In this document: positions 1-12,595 of the stretch, piece after piece | Layout: every line of letters starts with the position of its first letter | Numbering within the stretch: position 1 is the stretch's first letter | Origin: Brachypodius melanocephalos | Lineage: Eukaryota > Chordata > Aves > Passeriformes > Pycnonotidae | Direction of reading: 5' to 3' | DNA: 64,000 nt | Assembly: GCA_013398615.1 (NCBI GenBank) | Contig: VZSR01000242.1 | Coordinates: 434,001 to 498,000, forward strand | The notes under the pieces: generated by a model | The model's input: only the letters and a program-made list of their open reading frames with translations | Database searches by the model: none | Told to the model about the DNA's origin: nothing | Made by a program: the position numbers and the translations under genes

Positions 1-230
1 CAAACTGGAGTGATGGCCAGTCACCAGCAGCAATTCCCAGTAATTAAATGAGAATTAATTGATTAACCAAGCAATGCACTTGCTTTATAGATGGTGTTTT
101 TATAAGCAAACACTAGTTGCTTAAGTAATTTCCAAGGCATATTTATTAGCGCTGCATAAATCTGAGTAAACAAGTAATTTTTAATTGTGGGAATAATTAA
201 AAGTGGCCACGTGTGTCTTTGAAGATTACA
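1..230. promoter_or_regulatory. Candidate conserved noncoding element with clustered TAATTA-like motifs
   Basis: The stretch is AT-rich, has no repeat signature and contains several homeodomain-type cores (TAATTA, AATTAATT, ATTGATTAA) and AATTAAAA words. This resembles developmental enhancers in gene deserts. The call is from texture only; no alignment was possible. Confidence 0.3.
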
Positions 231-1110
231 CCCTGCCAGAGCTGTGTTTGGGGAGGCTTTGTCCCTCCAGCCTGGCACTCTGGGCTGTGCCCACTCCTGG
301 TGTAGCCATCCCAGGCACCAGGAGCCCCCTGCCCTGGGAATTCATCCCCTTCTCCGTAACAAAATGTCCCTTGTCAGATTTATTTCCCACCAGGACACGC
401 CCCAGTTGGTGCAAGGACTGCTCCCCTGGTGTATCCTGCCCTGGCAGCAGCAGAGGAATGTTCTCCTCCATCCCCCCAGTGACCCCCACAATCCTCCTCA
501 CCTCCCACCTCGCACAGAAAGACTCCAAAGGCGCTTTTTGGGGGGGGGGTCTCATGATTAAAAAATTGGCTCTGCAATGCTTTATGCATGCATCTGTTAT
601 GCTAAAATAACCCTCCTTCCTAACCATGCCCACCTGCTGTCTTTTTCAATTTTAAGTATTTCTAAGTAGCAATCAAATCAGTATAATTTGTTCTTTATCT
701 CAGAAAAACCATTGTGAAAGAAAAATGTGACCATTATGTTACATCAGGGAAAAATACCAACCCTTTCTTTCCAGCCTTCTCTCTGTTCTATCAGATCTCA
801 GTCGTCATTATGCCCGTCAGATTTAATATTGCTCGAATGCTCCGAGCTTTCTTTAATCACTGCAACCTTTCTGCCATCCCTGAGCTCCCCCCTCCCCAAG
901 GTTAGGGCTTTTTTTTTCTTTTTTCCCCTTTCTTTTTTAATTCAGATACATAAATAGTGGTGTTCTGAATGCGTTAAGGGTTTCCAGGAGACGGCTGGCG
1001 GGGCTGTTTCGGGAGCTGGCTGCTCGCATCAGCTGCTATTGTGCGGGACCCAGGGGCCGGCTGCGAGAGGGGGGATGCGCCAGGCACCCACCGCCTGCTC
1101 CGGGGGGAGC
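231..1110. other. Intergenic, no gene recognised
   Basis: GC-mixed sequence with a G run at 538-549 and a T-rich stretch at 907-935. Open frames are short and overlap on both strands; none resembles a known protein. Confidence 0.7.
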
Positions 1111-1275
1111 ACGACAACAACCCCGGCAAATATTGATGCTGTAATCAATGCTGAGATTAGGGCTGACTGGCAGAACACACCCAGGTCGCTGTAAAAACAT
1201 CCAGTGCTGGGGATTTCAATAAAGCCTCCGGAGCAGAGGGCGATGGTAAATGATTATTTATAGACTCGCTGCAGA
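1111..1275. promoter_or_regulatory. Candidate conserved noncoding element
   Basis: Non-repetitive AT-leaning sequence with AAATATTGATGCTGTAATCA and GGTAAATGATTATTTATAG words, containing PBX/MEIS-like (TGATxxAT) and forkhead/homeobox-like sites. The texture contrasts with the GC-rich flanks. Speculative. Confidence 0.25.
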
Positions 1276-1632
1276 GGCAGGGCAGGGAGGGAGCCCATTA
1301 CACTTTGGATCAATCCCTGCACGTGCCAAGGGCTGGCTGCGATGCATGGGGGCAGGCTTTGGGAAGATCTCTCTTTGATTTAAGGGATGGGGCAGCAGAA
1401 CCTTTCATCCATTTTCAATCACTTGATTTCTTACAGGCTTAGTCCTCTTTCAGTTCGCCGATTATTCAAACATTTTCTCAGAGCCCCTGCATGGTTTCTG
1501 GCCACCCTGACCCCTCAAACACCTCTCTTGAACCCAAGACTGGCAAAGCTGTGATGGAACTGAGCCCTGATCATCCTTTTTGTCCTTTGGATGAGACTTT
1601 GGAGGAGCCTCTGCATGCACTGCAGCAGCTGG

Positions 1633-1679
1633 GGAGCCTGCAAACACAACAGTGGCCTCTGGAGCCTGCAAACACAACA
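1633..1679 (+). repeat. Short direct repeat
   Basis: GGAGCCTGCAAACACAAC occurs twice about 29 bp apart within this stretch, in an otherwise featureless intergenic region. Confidence 0.75.
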
Positions 1680-3490
1680 CCTCAACTTGTGTTGTCTCCA
1701 CAGGCTCTCCCTGAGACACGGCCACAGGGACACAGCCCAGATGTGATGCTCACTGCACCCTGCCACAGCAGGACACGGAGGAATTGGGCCTTGGAGGAAC
1801 TTGTCCTTCAGCCTGCAGACCTCAGATCAGCTTTGGCAAGAAGAGATGCTAAAAATAAATCCTGTCCTTTCCTTCCCTTTTGACTTCCCAAAAGCCAGGC
1901 TAAAAATAAGAGCTATTTGCAGGAAAATCCCCCACCACTGAGACTCCTTTTCCCCGCCTCTCTCCCAGGACACAACACTATTGCTGTTAAGTGACCTGTG
2001 AGCACATCTTCCAGAGATGAGAAAAACGGCACACAAGGTTCAGAGCATTAAACAGGCACCCAGGGCTGGGGTCAAGCATTTGTGGTGATGAGTGAGCTCC
2101 CCCTGCCAGCTCTCCAGTCCACTGAGGCGTCAGCACTGACCCGCTGACCACGCGCTCCGGACAGAGGGGCTGCAGGACCGACCCTGCTGGCCAGCACCCC
2201 CCAGCCTCCACCTCCTTCTGCTCTCCCACCCCAGCACACCCTGCACACGTGCTCTCCAGCCAGCTCAGCTACACTTCACAGAATCTAGTTTCCATAAATA
2301 AAAATTAAGCAAACACTTAACAAGCGTCATGCATATTAATACCTCCAGGTGAAGGTTAGCATGAGCTGTGATTGTGGCAAATCCACATTTGATTAGATTG
2401 ACTTGAAAACAGGGGAGATAAACAACCCACAAAAACCTTAAAATTACTATAATTTATTCTTTTGACCTCTACGAGTTTCTCAGTTTTATCCAGCTTCAGC
2501 ATCCTTCCCTGCTCAGGACACTTCAAAGGAGCAGGTGGTGGCACCTGACAAGTGTCTCCATTCCCTTGGCCTCTTGAATGGCTCCCCACATGTACACACA
2601 GCCTCTGTACAGTGACTCAGAGGGCTTGACAACCAGCTTGTAAAAAGCTCCTTGTGGAAATGAGAGACCTGTTCCAGGTCCCTCTGCTGAGCCTGGACTG
2701 GGACATTGTGGCTCTTGGATAAGCAGGAGGTGTCAGGGATGGCAGACCTGACCCAGGGATGGCTCGAGTTGCCTTCTCTCATGTTGCAGCAGCCCTTTTG
2801 TTAGAGGGTAGGAATGAGCCCAGACACAGACTCCTTGTTTACCACAGCATGGAAAGGGTCCTGGTTTATTCCTCTGTACAGCTCAGCCATCCTGACTCCA
2901 ACCATTCCCTGACCCTGGATGCAGCAAGCTCCTGCTGGAGGTTTCCCTTGCAGCCTCTGCCTGCTGGATATTTCCTGCTAAACTCTGACTGCCGGTATTA
3001 GTTTGAAGACTCTGAATGAGGCTTTTACCTAGCTAGACTGTGACTGCAGGGTCACAGTTATAACTGTGTGGGTTAGTTCTGAGCTGTCCTGGGAAGCCAT
3101 GGGGCTGAGGCTGGCTTGGGAAGCAGCATTTGCCAGGCCCCAGATACAAACTCTCCAGCTGATCTGTACCTTTGCAATCCTTCCTACAGCCCAGGCAGTT
3201 CCTCCTGGGCCCAGGCACACATCTGGGGGTGTGCAGATGTTTCATGAGACCCCTCACGGGATGAACAAAGAACCTCCCAGCTCCTGAGTTTTTCCCAGCA
3301 CAGCAATCACTGCTTTCCCCACCCTCTAACCCGAGCCATAAAGAACATTCCAGCTGCAGACAGAGCATCAACAGCTGCTTAACCAACCCCAGTAAAGACA
3401 ACGCGGCAGGATCCAAACTGCGGCGGGAAGGTCTCCGTGGGGTCCCTGCTCCTCTGCTGAGCAGAAGGCGCCTGAGCTGTGGGAGATGGG

Positions 3491-3532
3491 CCGTTGTTAT
3501 TCATTCCTGTCCCGTTGTTATTCATTCCTGTC
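3491..3532 (+). repeat. Perfect 21-bp tandem duplication
   Basis: Two exact adjacent copies of a 21-bp unit beginning CCGTTGTTATTCATTCCTGT lie at 3491-3511 and 3512-3532. Perfect identity suggests a recent slippage event. Confidence 0.9.
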
Positions 3533-5880
3533 CCGTCCGTGGTGACAGTGTTAATCACAGCAGTCTCTGGGAGAAGGATGCTAATGAAGATGTGATGCGG
3601 GCAGCGCCCTCCGCAGCCATTTCTCAATTCATTAGCATCCTGTCACTCCAGGGGCGACCGCGGAGACCCGTGTTCCCACCTTTCACCAAAACATGACAGG
3701 ATAATAAAGCAACACTATTTTTACTGGGGAAAAGCCAAGTACATTCCTTAAGCTCAGTGTTTGTTGTGGTGAGTCCCTAAAACTGGGAACAAAATGCTGT
3801 GACAGGGGCTGCTGGAGACACCGAAGCGCTGCTGCAGCTGGGGCCACAACCCAACCCCTCTCAGCGTGATGGGTCCTGTGGAGGGCAGACCAAGCCTGCT
3901 GGAGTAGTAACATGGGCAGCTGGGGACCTGTATGTCTGCAAGCTGGAGCACTCCAGCTAGGAAAATTAAATTACACTTTGGAAGGTGGAACGATGTGCCT
4001 GCGTTTGAATGGCAGCATCTGCTTTTAGTGAGACGCTCATGAGCAGCAAGTTTGGCAGATGCTGGTGCGACAAAGCAGCCAGGAGGTCCCTGGCCATGTC
4101 AGCTTCCTGAGTCCAAGAGAAATCCCATTGCCTCCCTGCTATAACAGCTGAGCAGCAGTCAGTGCTCTGAGGCAGAGAGGCAAACACGTGTTGGCAGAGC
4201 CTGGACAGCGCCAGAGACCTCGCACTTCTCTGATTGAATTTCACTCCTCTCCCCTGGATCCCTCCTGGCTTCCCTGGCAGCCTCAGCTGCAGCACAGCAC
4301 GGTCTGAGCTGTGAACACACAGCCAGCACGTCCAGCCACTGCTGCCCGAGCCCTCCCCAGGGCTCTCAGCTCTCCACAGCTGTCACTGCTTTTTGAGAGG
4401 TTTTGTGGGTGACTGGGGGCCGGTGACCAGGGTGGGGGATCACCATGGGGAGAGGAGACAGAGTGAGATGCAGAGAAGGCAGGCAGGGAACAGGAGCACA
4501 TCCAGAGCCAGCCCATTTGAGGACATGGCCGTGCCAAGACCCACATGGGGGTCCCATCCCTGTATGGAGCCACCCAGCAAGGACAAGTCTGCAGGAAGAA
4601 ACCTTCTGAAGCAGCTGACAAGAAAATGCATTTGCCGCCCTCCCAGATGAAAGAAAATGTTCAATGCACACTCTGACAATACGGACCTCTCCTGATCTGA
4701 TGCTCACTCCTCTTGAAAACACTCAAAAAAAGAATAATCTTGCTCCCCATCCTCCTCTCACAGGCTCACACAAAGGCACCAGCTCTTCTTCATGTGTCTT
4801 TTTTTCAAAAAATAAAGACCACGCACTTCCATTTAATTAAAAGTATCTACGTAGGAACGAGATTAATTAATTCTCCTTCTACCCAAGAGCCCTCTCATTG
4901 TGTTCACTTAAATGAGGTTTTAAATGTTGTCTCAGTGCCGTATCTGGGCCAGTTGTCTCCAGACAACACTTGGAATGTTCTTCCAGCTCGTGCTATGCCA
5001 CCCTGCATCTCTTACAAGGAAATGAAGAGCACAGGGCCAGCCATTCCTTGCTTTGGAGGATGTTCAGAGTGGAGCTCAGCAGGCAGGTGAGCATCTCCAA
5101 GGATCTACTCATCCCCCCAGCAGGCTGTACACTCCAGGACACAGGCAGCCTCCACATAACCCTGGAAATGCCAGGACAGAGCTGCCAAAGCTGCACAGCA
5201 CAGCTGAGCACAGCAGCTGGGACAGGACCTTGTGCCCCACACCACCGGTGCTAATAATGAGTGAGAAGCACCAAGGAAGCCCCTCCACCCCTCCCAGCAC
5301 CACCAGCCCTGCCTCAGGATCCCTTGATGCAAATCAGTAAATCAACAGTCAGGGAGATGCTGCTTCCCAACCTGACACTTTCCAAAGCCACCCGCCCATT
5401 TCTCCGCGTGGGTCAAGCACAAAGACACTGAAGGATGACAGCTGACAGGAGATTTCAGCTTTAACCATCCCAAATAAAAGCAAAGGGAACAAAGAAAATG
5501 AGCAAGCTCCTCAGCTTCGGAGAGGTGACCTCAAGCAATGCTGCAAGAATGGCCTTGTCTGTTCTGCCTGAGGAGCAGCACACACTCTTGCACCCAAATT
5601 CCACCTGTTGCAGAGGAGGCATCTTTCTGCTCCTTGGGGCTGCCTGTGATCATGGCAGGGAGCCCTGCTCTCCCCTTCCCAATTGGCTCCCTCAGGTAAA
5701 CCCCTGGCAAAGCAGCACGTTTTGCATCCCACTTCCCAGAGGCAATTCATGTTTCACCCAAATTCCCCATGATAAATCCTTATCTGAGTGCCCGTGGCAA
5801 GCCTGTGGTGACTCTGTTCACTCAGATTAGCTCCACACAGATTAGCTCCTTGTGGCACTCAGACAGTTCATACAGATGAA

Positions 5881-5929
5881 CTGATAAATATTCTGACAGA
5901 ATAAACATTCTGATAAATATTTTGACAGA
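5881..5929 (+). repeat. Short direct duplication (20 bp, 29-bp spacing)
   Basis: CTGATAAATATTCTGACAGA at 5881-5900 recurs with one mismatch at 5910-5929. It is a local duplication in AT-rich intergenic DNA. Confidence 0.85.
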
Positions 5930-8900
5930 TTTTTCTGACTTTGGGGGAAAAGAACCCCAAAAATCTGAGAAGAATGGAGGGGAAGAAGAAAGAGAATCTT
6001 TGCCTGCCCACACTGCAGATAACACTGGAGATGTGAAATATTCTTTGCCTTTCAGGCAGGCAGGGTCAACAAGCTGGCAAACACTTCTGTGCCCCAGGTA
6101 GCAGATCATCTCTTTTCCCCGGGTCCCGCCCCAGCAGCAGCTCCTGGATTTTGCTCCTTTCCTGCACCATCCATGCTGCCTACCCTGGAGAAGCCAGGGC
6201 TCCATGGAAGGATGCTGCTCTGCCTGCTCCTTCCTTTGCACCCGAGGAGGACTGGAGGCTGCAGGTGGATCTTTAAAGCCGATTTGGGATGCCCAGGCAG
6301 CACTTACCTCCTCCCAATTTATGTCTCTGCAGCAAATACAGTAAATTCAGTGGATTGCCTTCACCTTTGGTGTTGTCTCTCCCCTGTAACTCTAATCTTT
6401 TATTCATGTCAAATATGAGCAAAGACTTTCTAGATAGTGAAATGACAATGAGAGTGGCAGGTGTGTCACCTTTTGGTCACACGTGGGGCCTGTGGGTGCT
6501 CTTGGTGCCACCTGCAGCCCCCACCTGTGCAGGACCTGCAGGACTGGCCTCAGTGAGGATGCAGGTGCCTGACTTCCAGCTCCTGTGATATCCAAGTCTC
6601 CCCCCAGGAGAGCCAGGGCTTGCAGAGAGGAGCACACAGCCTGCCTGAGACAGGGCTGTGATCTGCCTGGGGATGGAAATTTCCACCATCCCTTTCATGC
6701 ACCCTTTTACTCTCTGCTGGATTTCTCTGCCTGCCATTAGCCTTCAGAGTTCTGATTTGTTGGCCTGTCATTTGGACAAATGTTGACGGGCAGAAACAAG
6801 CAGGGCTTTCTTTTCCCCCCCTCCTCTTTTCTCTCTTTTTCCACCTTCTACACTCTCCACTGCCAGTGAGAACATCAAGGGAAAAGGATGAACAACTGAC
6901 CCATAAAATAAACACAGGGCTTACAGTTTCTGATAGAGATTAAATATTGTAGGAGTCATGACTAGATAAAAGCCAGTGGAAGGAAAAGCCTCAGACCTCA
7001 ATAGAGCATTAAATAAAAAGAAAGCAGCACATACACACACACCCAGACACAAGAAGATGTGCTGCAAGATTTATGGGGAGTTTGATAACCTGAACTGGTT
7101 TTGCTCCAAGCAGATTCACCTCAGGAGTGCAGCTCAAGCACAGCCCTGAGGAGCCTGAGGAGGTGAGTAGAGGCAGAATTGGCCCTGCCTCACCCTGTCC
7201 ATGGGCTGGCAGCCTCTGTCCCCAGCCCCAGAGAGGCCCCCAGCAGCACTCCAAGTGCTGGGCATGGTGACCAGCCCACGTGGACCAAACAGGCAGGGGC
7301 AGACTGTGGGAGCACATCAGTGGTGGCAGGTGATGGCAGCTCCTCCAGAGCTCCAGGGCTTTGATGGGCACATTTGGCATGATCTGCTTGTGACCCTGCC
7401 AGTCTGAACAGCAGAAGCTGCTGCTCCAAGGATTTCCACTGAACACACACAGGGTCCAACCACCTCAGCAAGCCCTGCTCCTCATTTCCCTCTGCCTCAC
7501 TGCAAACCATCTGCTGAGCTCTCCTGTGACCCAGCTCCCAAACCTGGAGCTTGCCAGGCCACCGCAGATTTCATTTCCCCTCCCTCAACTTGCAAACCTG
7601 TGGGGTTCTGGGTTTGCTCTACTGCAGCCCATTAACCATGGCACGAGCACTGAGGGCCAGGGCACAGCTCGAGGCAGGGCTGCTGCCCCTGTGCCCTGTT
7701 CTGGGTCCCCTCCCCAGGTCCAACAGCACCCTGATGCTCCAGCTGAGCAGCCAAGCAGTCAGGCAAACACCAGGCAGTTAAAGCAGCAGCACAGTGAGAA
7801 TTGGAGCCGCTCTCGGCAGCAAATTAGACATTTAAAAACTGAGGAGAGTGAGTGGTGAAGATTAAATGTGTTATAGATTTGCTGGAGGAGAGGCGAGTGA
7901 AGCAAAGGTGGATCATTGACACCCCTCAGGCAACTGGGTGAAGATTTGTTTATGTACTGGTGTGTAATCAAGTAGGAATGAATGCGAGACACGGGGCCTT
8001 AATTTTTCATTTGCAATCAAGGCCACGTACACACCTTTTCTTAGTCACAGAAAAACACTGCCACGCTCCCTGTCCCTGCTCAGCAGCATTACCCGGAGAA
8101 GGGACAATTACCAGGGATAATCGGGCTGATTGCGGACAGGAGCACTGGGGGAAGGAATGCTCGGGGCTGCAGGGAAGGGCTGCCAGCCTGCTGCATGTGG
8201 GAAGAAGCCTGGCAGGTCCCAGTCACCACTGGAGGATGCTCTGGGCACCGTGTTCCCCTGGCTTGGAGCAGGTCCTGTGGAAGGAATATGAATGCCCAGG
8301 GCATAGCCTGGGCAAGGGGCGTGTCTGAGGAAGGACAATGTCTCTCCTTCTCCCTGAGTGAGCTGTGCCCCCGTGCAGGGCACGGGGCAGCACCTCCTGT
8401 CCTGGGAACAGACACAGGGACCAGGTACAGAGAATGGAAAGCTGACCATGGGCACGGAAAGCAGTGGAGAGGAGCTGGAACAGGGAAGGGAACAAAGGTG
8501 CAGGGTGCAGAAAAGAACATGGAGAGTCACAGGCTGAGGATTACCTTCCCCATCTCATTGAGATTCCCATGCAGGTCCCATTTTGAGGAGCTGCTGCCAG
8601 CCTGTCGCAGCTGTGGTGCTTGGAGGCAGCGAGGTGCCGTCCCCGAGGGAGGCTGAGCGCCGAGAACAGAGGAGAGAGGAGGGCGTCTGATCAAATATTC
8701 CCTTTACTCCTGGCAGCCTTCACATCTCCCGCTTGCTCGTTCCGTGCGTGCCTGCTCCGGGGGCGCTCCGGCAGGGGAGGTGATGCCAGCGCCGCTCACC
8801 CCGCTTGCTGCAGCCAGGAGGGGCCGCAGGAATCCCGGGAGGAATGCTGCTGCTGTGGAAGATGCTTAACCTGGGGCACTGAAGGCGAGGGCTCAACAGC

Positions 8901-9853
8901 CCAGGTATGACACGGCACCCCCCCACTGCACAGGTACCGCTGCAGCGAGGGATTCCCACTTTTGGGCGGTTTGTTCAGGAAGAGGAGGGGATCTCACTCA
9001 CCCCAAGGGATGCTGAGAGCCAGCACCTGAGGACTTGGGTCAGCACTGGTACTGACAGAAAGCAGGAAAATAGGATTTCCAGGATTTCTCTAGGGGCAGG
9101 GCATAGAACAGCTTAGAGCGACTCTGCCAGCCACCACAGAGAGTGAAGTCAGGGGCAGGCGTGGGTCTGGCTCACAGCAGTGTCCTAAGACAGAAACCAA
9201 ACATCCCAGGTCTGCTGAATCCCTTCAGTCTCCCAAAGGGGCTCAGTTTCCCCACCTTCCCCAAACCACACTCAGGCTGCCCAGTGCCCAAACCCTGCTC
9301 ACCTTGGATTGCAGAGCTGAGGGGCTGTAGAATGGCATCTCTCCCTACCCCTTCCTATCTACATTCTGCATCCCTGTTCCATCTGTAGGCATTATTCCCA
9401 TGCCGCCCACATCACTCCGGGTCTGTGACTTACAGGGCTGCTGCCATCCTGCAGAACAGGATAAGGAGCTGCAGCAGGAGAACACGGCTGTGGGCAGATA
9501 GGCAGAGGCACGGGGTTAGAGCTGATATTAATGTAGCTGGGCCCGGGCTGACAGGGAAAACAGATGGAGAGCTCTGCAGCCAGCGCTGTCACCGAGGTGC
9601 GAGGCACTGACGAGTCCTGAGCAGAGCGGGGCTGTCAGTCCATCGCCCCCGGGGCACCGGGACAGGATGAGCCGGGAGGGGTGAGCGAGGAACTGACCTG
9701 ACACGGGACAGGGAGACATCCTGTGAGGCACCACCGGAGCTGATGATGTCCCCAGTCACAGCAGCTCTCAGGGGTCTCTCTCCAGGACAGCCCGTGCTGG
9801 GCAGGATTGCTGAGCTCTCCTCCTCCTCGCTGGCACAGCTGGCTCCGAGCAGA

Positions 9854-10004
9854 GTTTGCTTATTTAACTCAAGCTCTTTACTGCACTGAAGTTTGCTTAT
9901 TCAACTGAAGTTTATTTTTTCACAGTGTTTGTTAGTTCATCTAAAGTTTGTTTTTCCTCCTAAAACCTGTTTGTTTATACAAACTCTGTTTATTTAACGG
10001 ACAC
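9854..10004 (+). repeat. Degenerate tandem array with about 19-bp period
   Basis: The word GTTTG or GTTTA followed by a T-rich stretch recurs at 9854, 9891, 9910, 9927, 9946, 9969 and 9988, at intervals of 17-23 bp (the first gap of 37 is two periods). The clearest unit pair is GTTTGCTTATTTAACTCAAG and GTTTGCTTATTCAACTGAA. Units have diverged strongly, so this is an old minisatellite or a periodic AT-rich element. Confidence 0.6.
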
Positions 10005-12249
10005 TGACCAAGGAGCTCCTCAGTTTGCAGCCAGGCTGCAGGGTGTGCAGAGCTCTGCACAATCCCCTTGCCTGCACAGGACACTGCTGAGCCTCTGCCC
10101 TGCTCACCAGGAGAGACCCTGCAGGGATCACCTCCACGGCTGACTCTGGAAACAGGACAAGCCCAGTTTAAACCCTTCGTGATCAGGAGACTGAAATTCT
10201 TTTCCTGCTTACACTAATGCAGATGTAAATTTTTAGGCCAGGTGTCGGGGTTTAGATGGAATTCGGGTTTTCCCTGCACTGAAATGACACAGCCAGATAA
10301 AGCTGCAGGGACACAGCCCTGAGGTGTCCCACGTGCCCCAGCCCGATCGATGCACCTGGAGCAGGTGTTATCCCAGGCGGCACAGCACCGGCTGCTGCCT
10401 AGAAAATGGGATTGGATCTTCAGAAAAAGCTATTAGCCCCTTGTCAGGACCCTCTGATGAGAACTGACTGGCCAGCACAGATCGATGCTGCCAGCTCACG
10501 CCTTGTCCCTGCTCCCGTGTATTTCAATCACCCAGCCCAAGATCCAGGTACATGTCACCTGATGTGAGTTTAAGTGTCATTTATTACTAATTACTTTATG
10601 TGGCATAAGGTTTTTGGCAACTTCAGCCTGGAAGAATAGGCTGTAATTACACAAGTCAGACTCAGATACTCAGTTAAAATAATTCCTCACTGTATTTGGT
10701 TAAGAAGGGAATAAAATTAAGAACTCTATTACTGACCTAATAAAATAATTTTGCAGTTAGGACCGAATGACTTCTGCAACTTGTGAAAATGTGAAATTCA
10801 GGGCAAAGACCACATTCTTATTTCAAGTAATGGTGATTTTCTTCATTTTCATAAAGTCCTGGCAATTTCCTCAGCTCTGTGTAATGGACCAGGCTCAGCA
10901 GCTGTGAGGTCATGTCTGCTGAGCATATTTCTGCAGTTGGACACAGGATATAGGGGTCACTAAGTCTTATTGCTCAACTGTTACTCTTTCCAGCTTTCCC
11001 ATTCTTTGTATCTAAGTATCTGAGAAGTTAATACCAAGGGTTTTATCAGGTATGATGCATGCTACAGGTACAGTTTCCTGCCACCTACTTGTACTGCCTG
11101 TGTAGGGCCAGAACAGCAAAGGACCGGCGTGTTTAGATTCAATGGGAAGAAAAGCACCACTAAACAGCCTTAAACCCCTGAAAGACGTGGACCCCTGAGA
11201 CGATAAATTACAGACACCACAAGTATGAGACACAATTAGTGCTGGCTTGAGGAGAAAACCATCGTGAGCCGGCATCGGGGGCCTGTGAGCCGCAAGCCTC
11301 TTCTGCGCTGAAATAATTGCAATAGCCATGGAAACCATCAAAGCTGCTCTGCTCATTTCAGGTAAGAAAAGAGCGAGCTGCTTTTTTGGCTCTGCCCTGT
11401 TTTTTCCCTCAGTGTCATGATTTCTCTCAGAAGAACGTTATTGGTGATACAACCATGAGATGCACCGAGTGCTCAAGAGCTGGGCAGTAGCCTCGGTCTG
11501 GCACACACCCCGGTCCGTGCGGCCCCTCCAGTGCCATCCATGATGCTCCCGCACCGTTGTTCTGGGTGTGATCTCCTCAAAAAGCAATTGTCTTTCTCCT
11601 CATCCTTTGTGCAAAACATAAAAGATTAATGATTCTAATTTCAGTGCTGCAGCTGCCTCGCAGCCTGATTTGGGGGGCTGTGGTGGAGGGGAAGGTGGGA
11701 GGAGGAGCGCGCTGCCGGTGCCGCTGGCTGCCCGAGGCTGAGTGGAGCCAAAGGGATCCTTCCCAGCAGCACTGGCTCTTGGAGCTGTGTGTCCTGAGAC
11801 AAACAGACATCGTGTGTCACAACTTGGAAATGCCAAGTGTTTTAAGGACAGATGCCAGGAAACTTGGGACCGAACGGGAGACAAGAATGGGGTGAATGAG
11901 GTCACGTATTTCAACACTCACCTTCCTAGGGAGGATTTAAATATTTGTCTGCTGTTAACAACTTGTGTACTGACCTACCCCAGCTCGGGAAGGTTGGATT
12001 ATCAGTGTCAGATCAATCTTCTCCAAGGCATTACTCCTCAAAGAAAACAATTTAGCAATTATAAACAAGAAACTTACCAAATCTGCTCTATATTTTATGC
12101 AGGTTCAATACATCAGGTTTAACTGCTTTTCTCCTAGGCAGTGCTGGGTGTGACCTGCCTGGCCCCAGCTCCTCCTGCCCATGTTGCTGGTGGAGCTCCC
12201 ATAGTGGACTCTAACAGCTGGGATAAAGAGTGCAAAACAAGATCTAGTT
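10005..12249. other. Intergenic region just past CADM1 poly(A) site
   Basis: No coding exon is seen. The AT-rich part at 10560-11010 has a minus-strand AATAAA at 10580-10585, so it could belong to an extended CADM1 3' UTR or be a conserved noncoding block. The remainder is mixed sequence with short open frames only. Confidence 0.65.
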
Positions 12250-12268
12250 TCGTAACATTAACTTTTTT

Positions 12269-12274
12269 TTTATT
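12269..12274 (-). terminator. Candidate CADM1 polyadenylation signal AATAAA
   Basis: The plus strand reads TTTATT, giving AATAAA in the mRNA sense about 2.0 kb after the stop. Downstream in the mRNA sense, at 12231-12240, is TTGTTTTGCA, a plausible GU-rich element, which would place cleavage around 12245-12255. This is the only canonical hexamer found between the stop and this point. Confidence 0.6.
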
Positions 12275-12585
12275 AAGAAGACAGATATTTTATAGTACTT
12301 CTTTTCCTTTGTAAAAATGGGATACATGAACCAATACAAAATGTGAATGGGAACAGATGGATATGTATTTTCTTACACTGTAACATCTTCCATGGACACC
12401 TTAAAACAGAACTGGCCTAAGGGGAAAAAAATAAAAAGGCCGGGTAAATAAAGAACAAGGTTGTTTATCATCAGTTCCGCGTTCTTCATTTGTGATCCTC
12501 CTTTAAACAAGGTTGTTCTTTCTTCACGCTTCGAAGTCCTAATGATCTAAAGCTGTACAAAGTAATACTCAACAATACATTTCAA

Positions 12586-12595
12586 CAGTGCACTG
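12586..12595 (-). promoter_or_regulatory. Candidate miR-148/152 seed site in 3' UTR
   Basis: The palindrome CAGTGCACTG contains UGCACUG in the mRNA sense, complementary to the miR-148/152 seed. It lies in an AT-rich context close to the UTR end, which favours accessibility. Not tested for conservation. Confidence 0.35.

Larger units (their letters stand above)
1276..9850. other. Intergenic region downstream of CADM1
   Basis: Over 8 kb without recognisable exons. Besides the short direct repeats listed separately, it holds pyrimidine-rich and GC-rich stretches (including a moderately CpG-rich patch near 8580-8860). Open frames are at most about 150 residues, present on opposite strands at the same place, and low in similarity to known families. 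Confidence 0.7.

Noticed and set aside
8195..8656. 153-residue plus-strand intergenic open frame
   Set aside because: Overlaps equally long minus-strand frames, has no domain, and lacks splice or promoter context.
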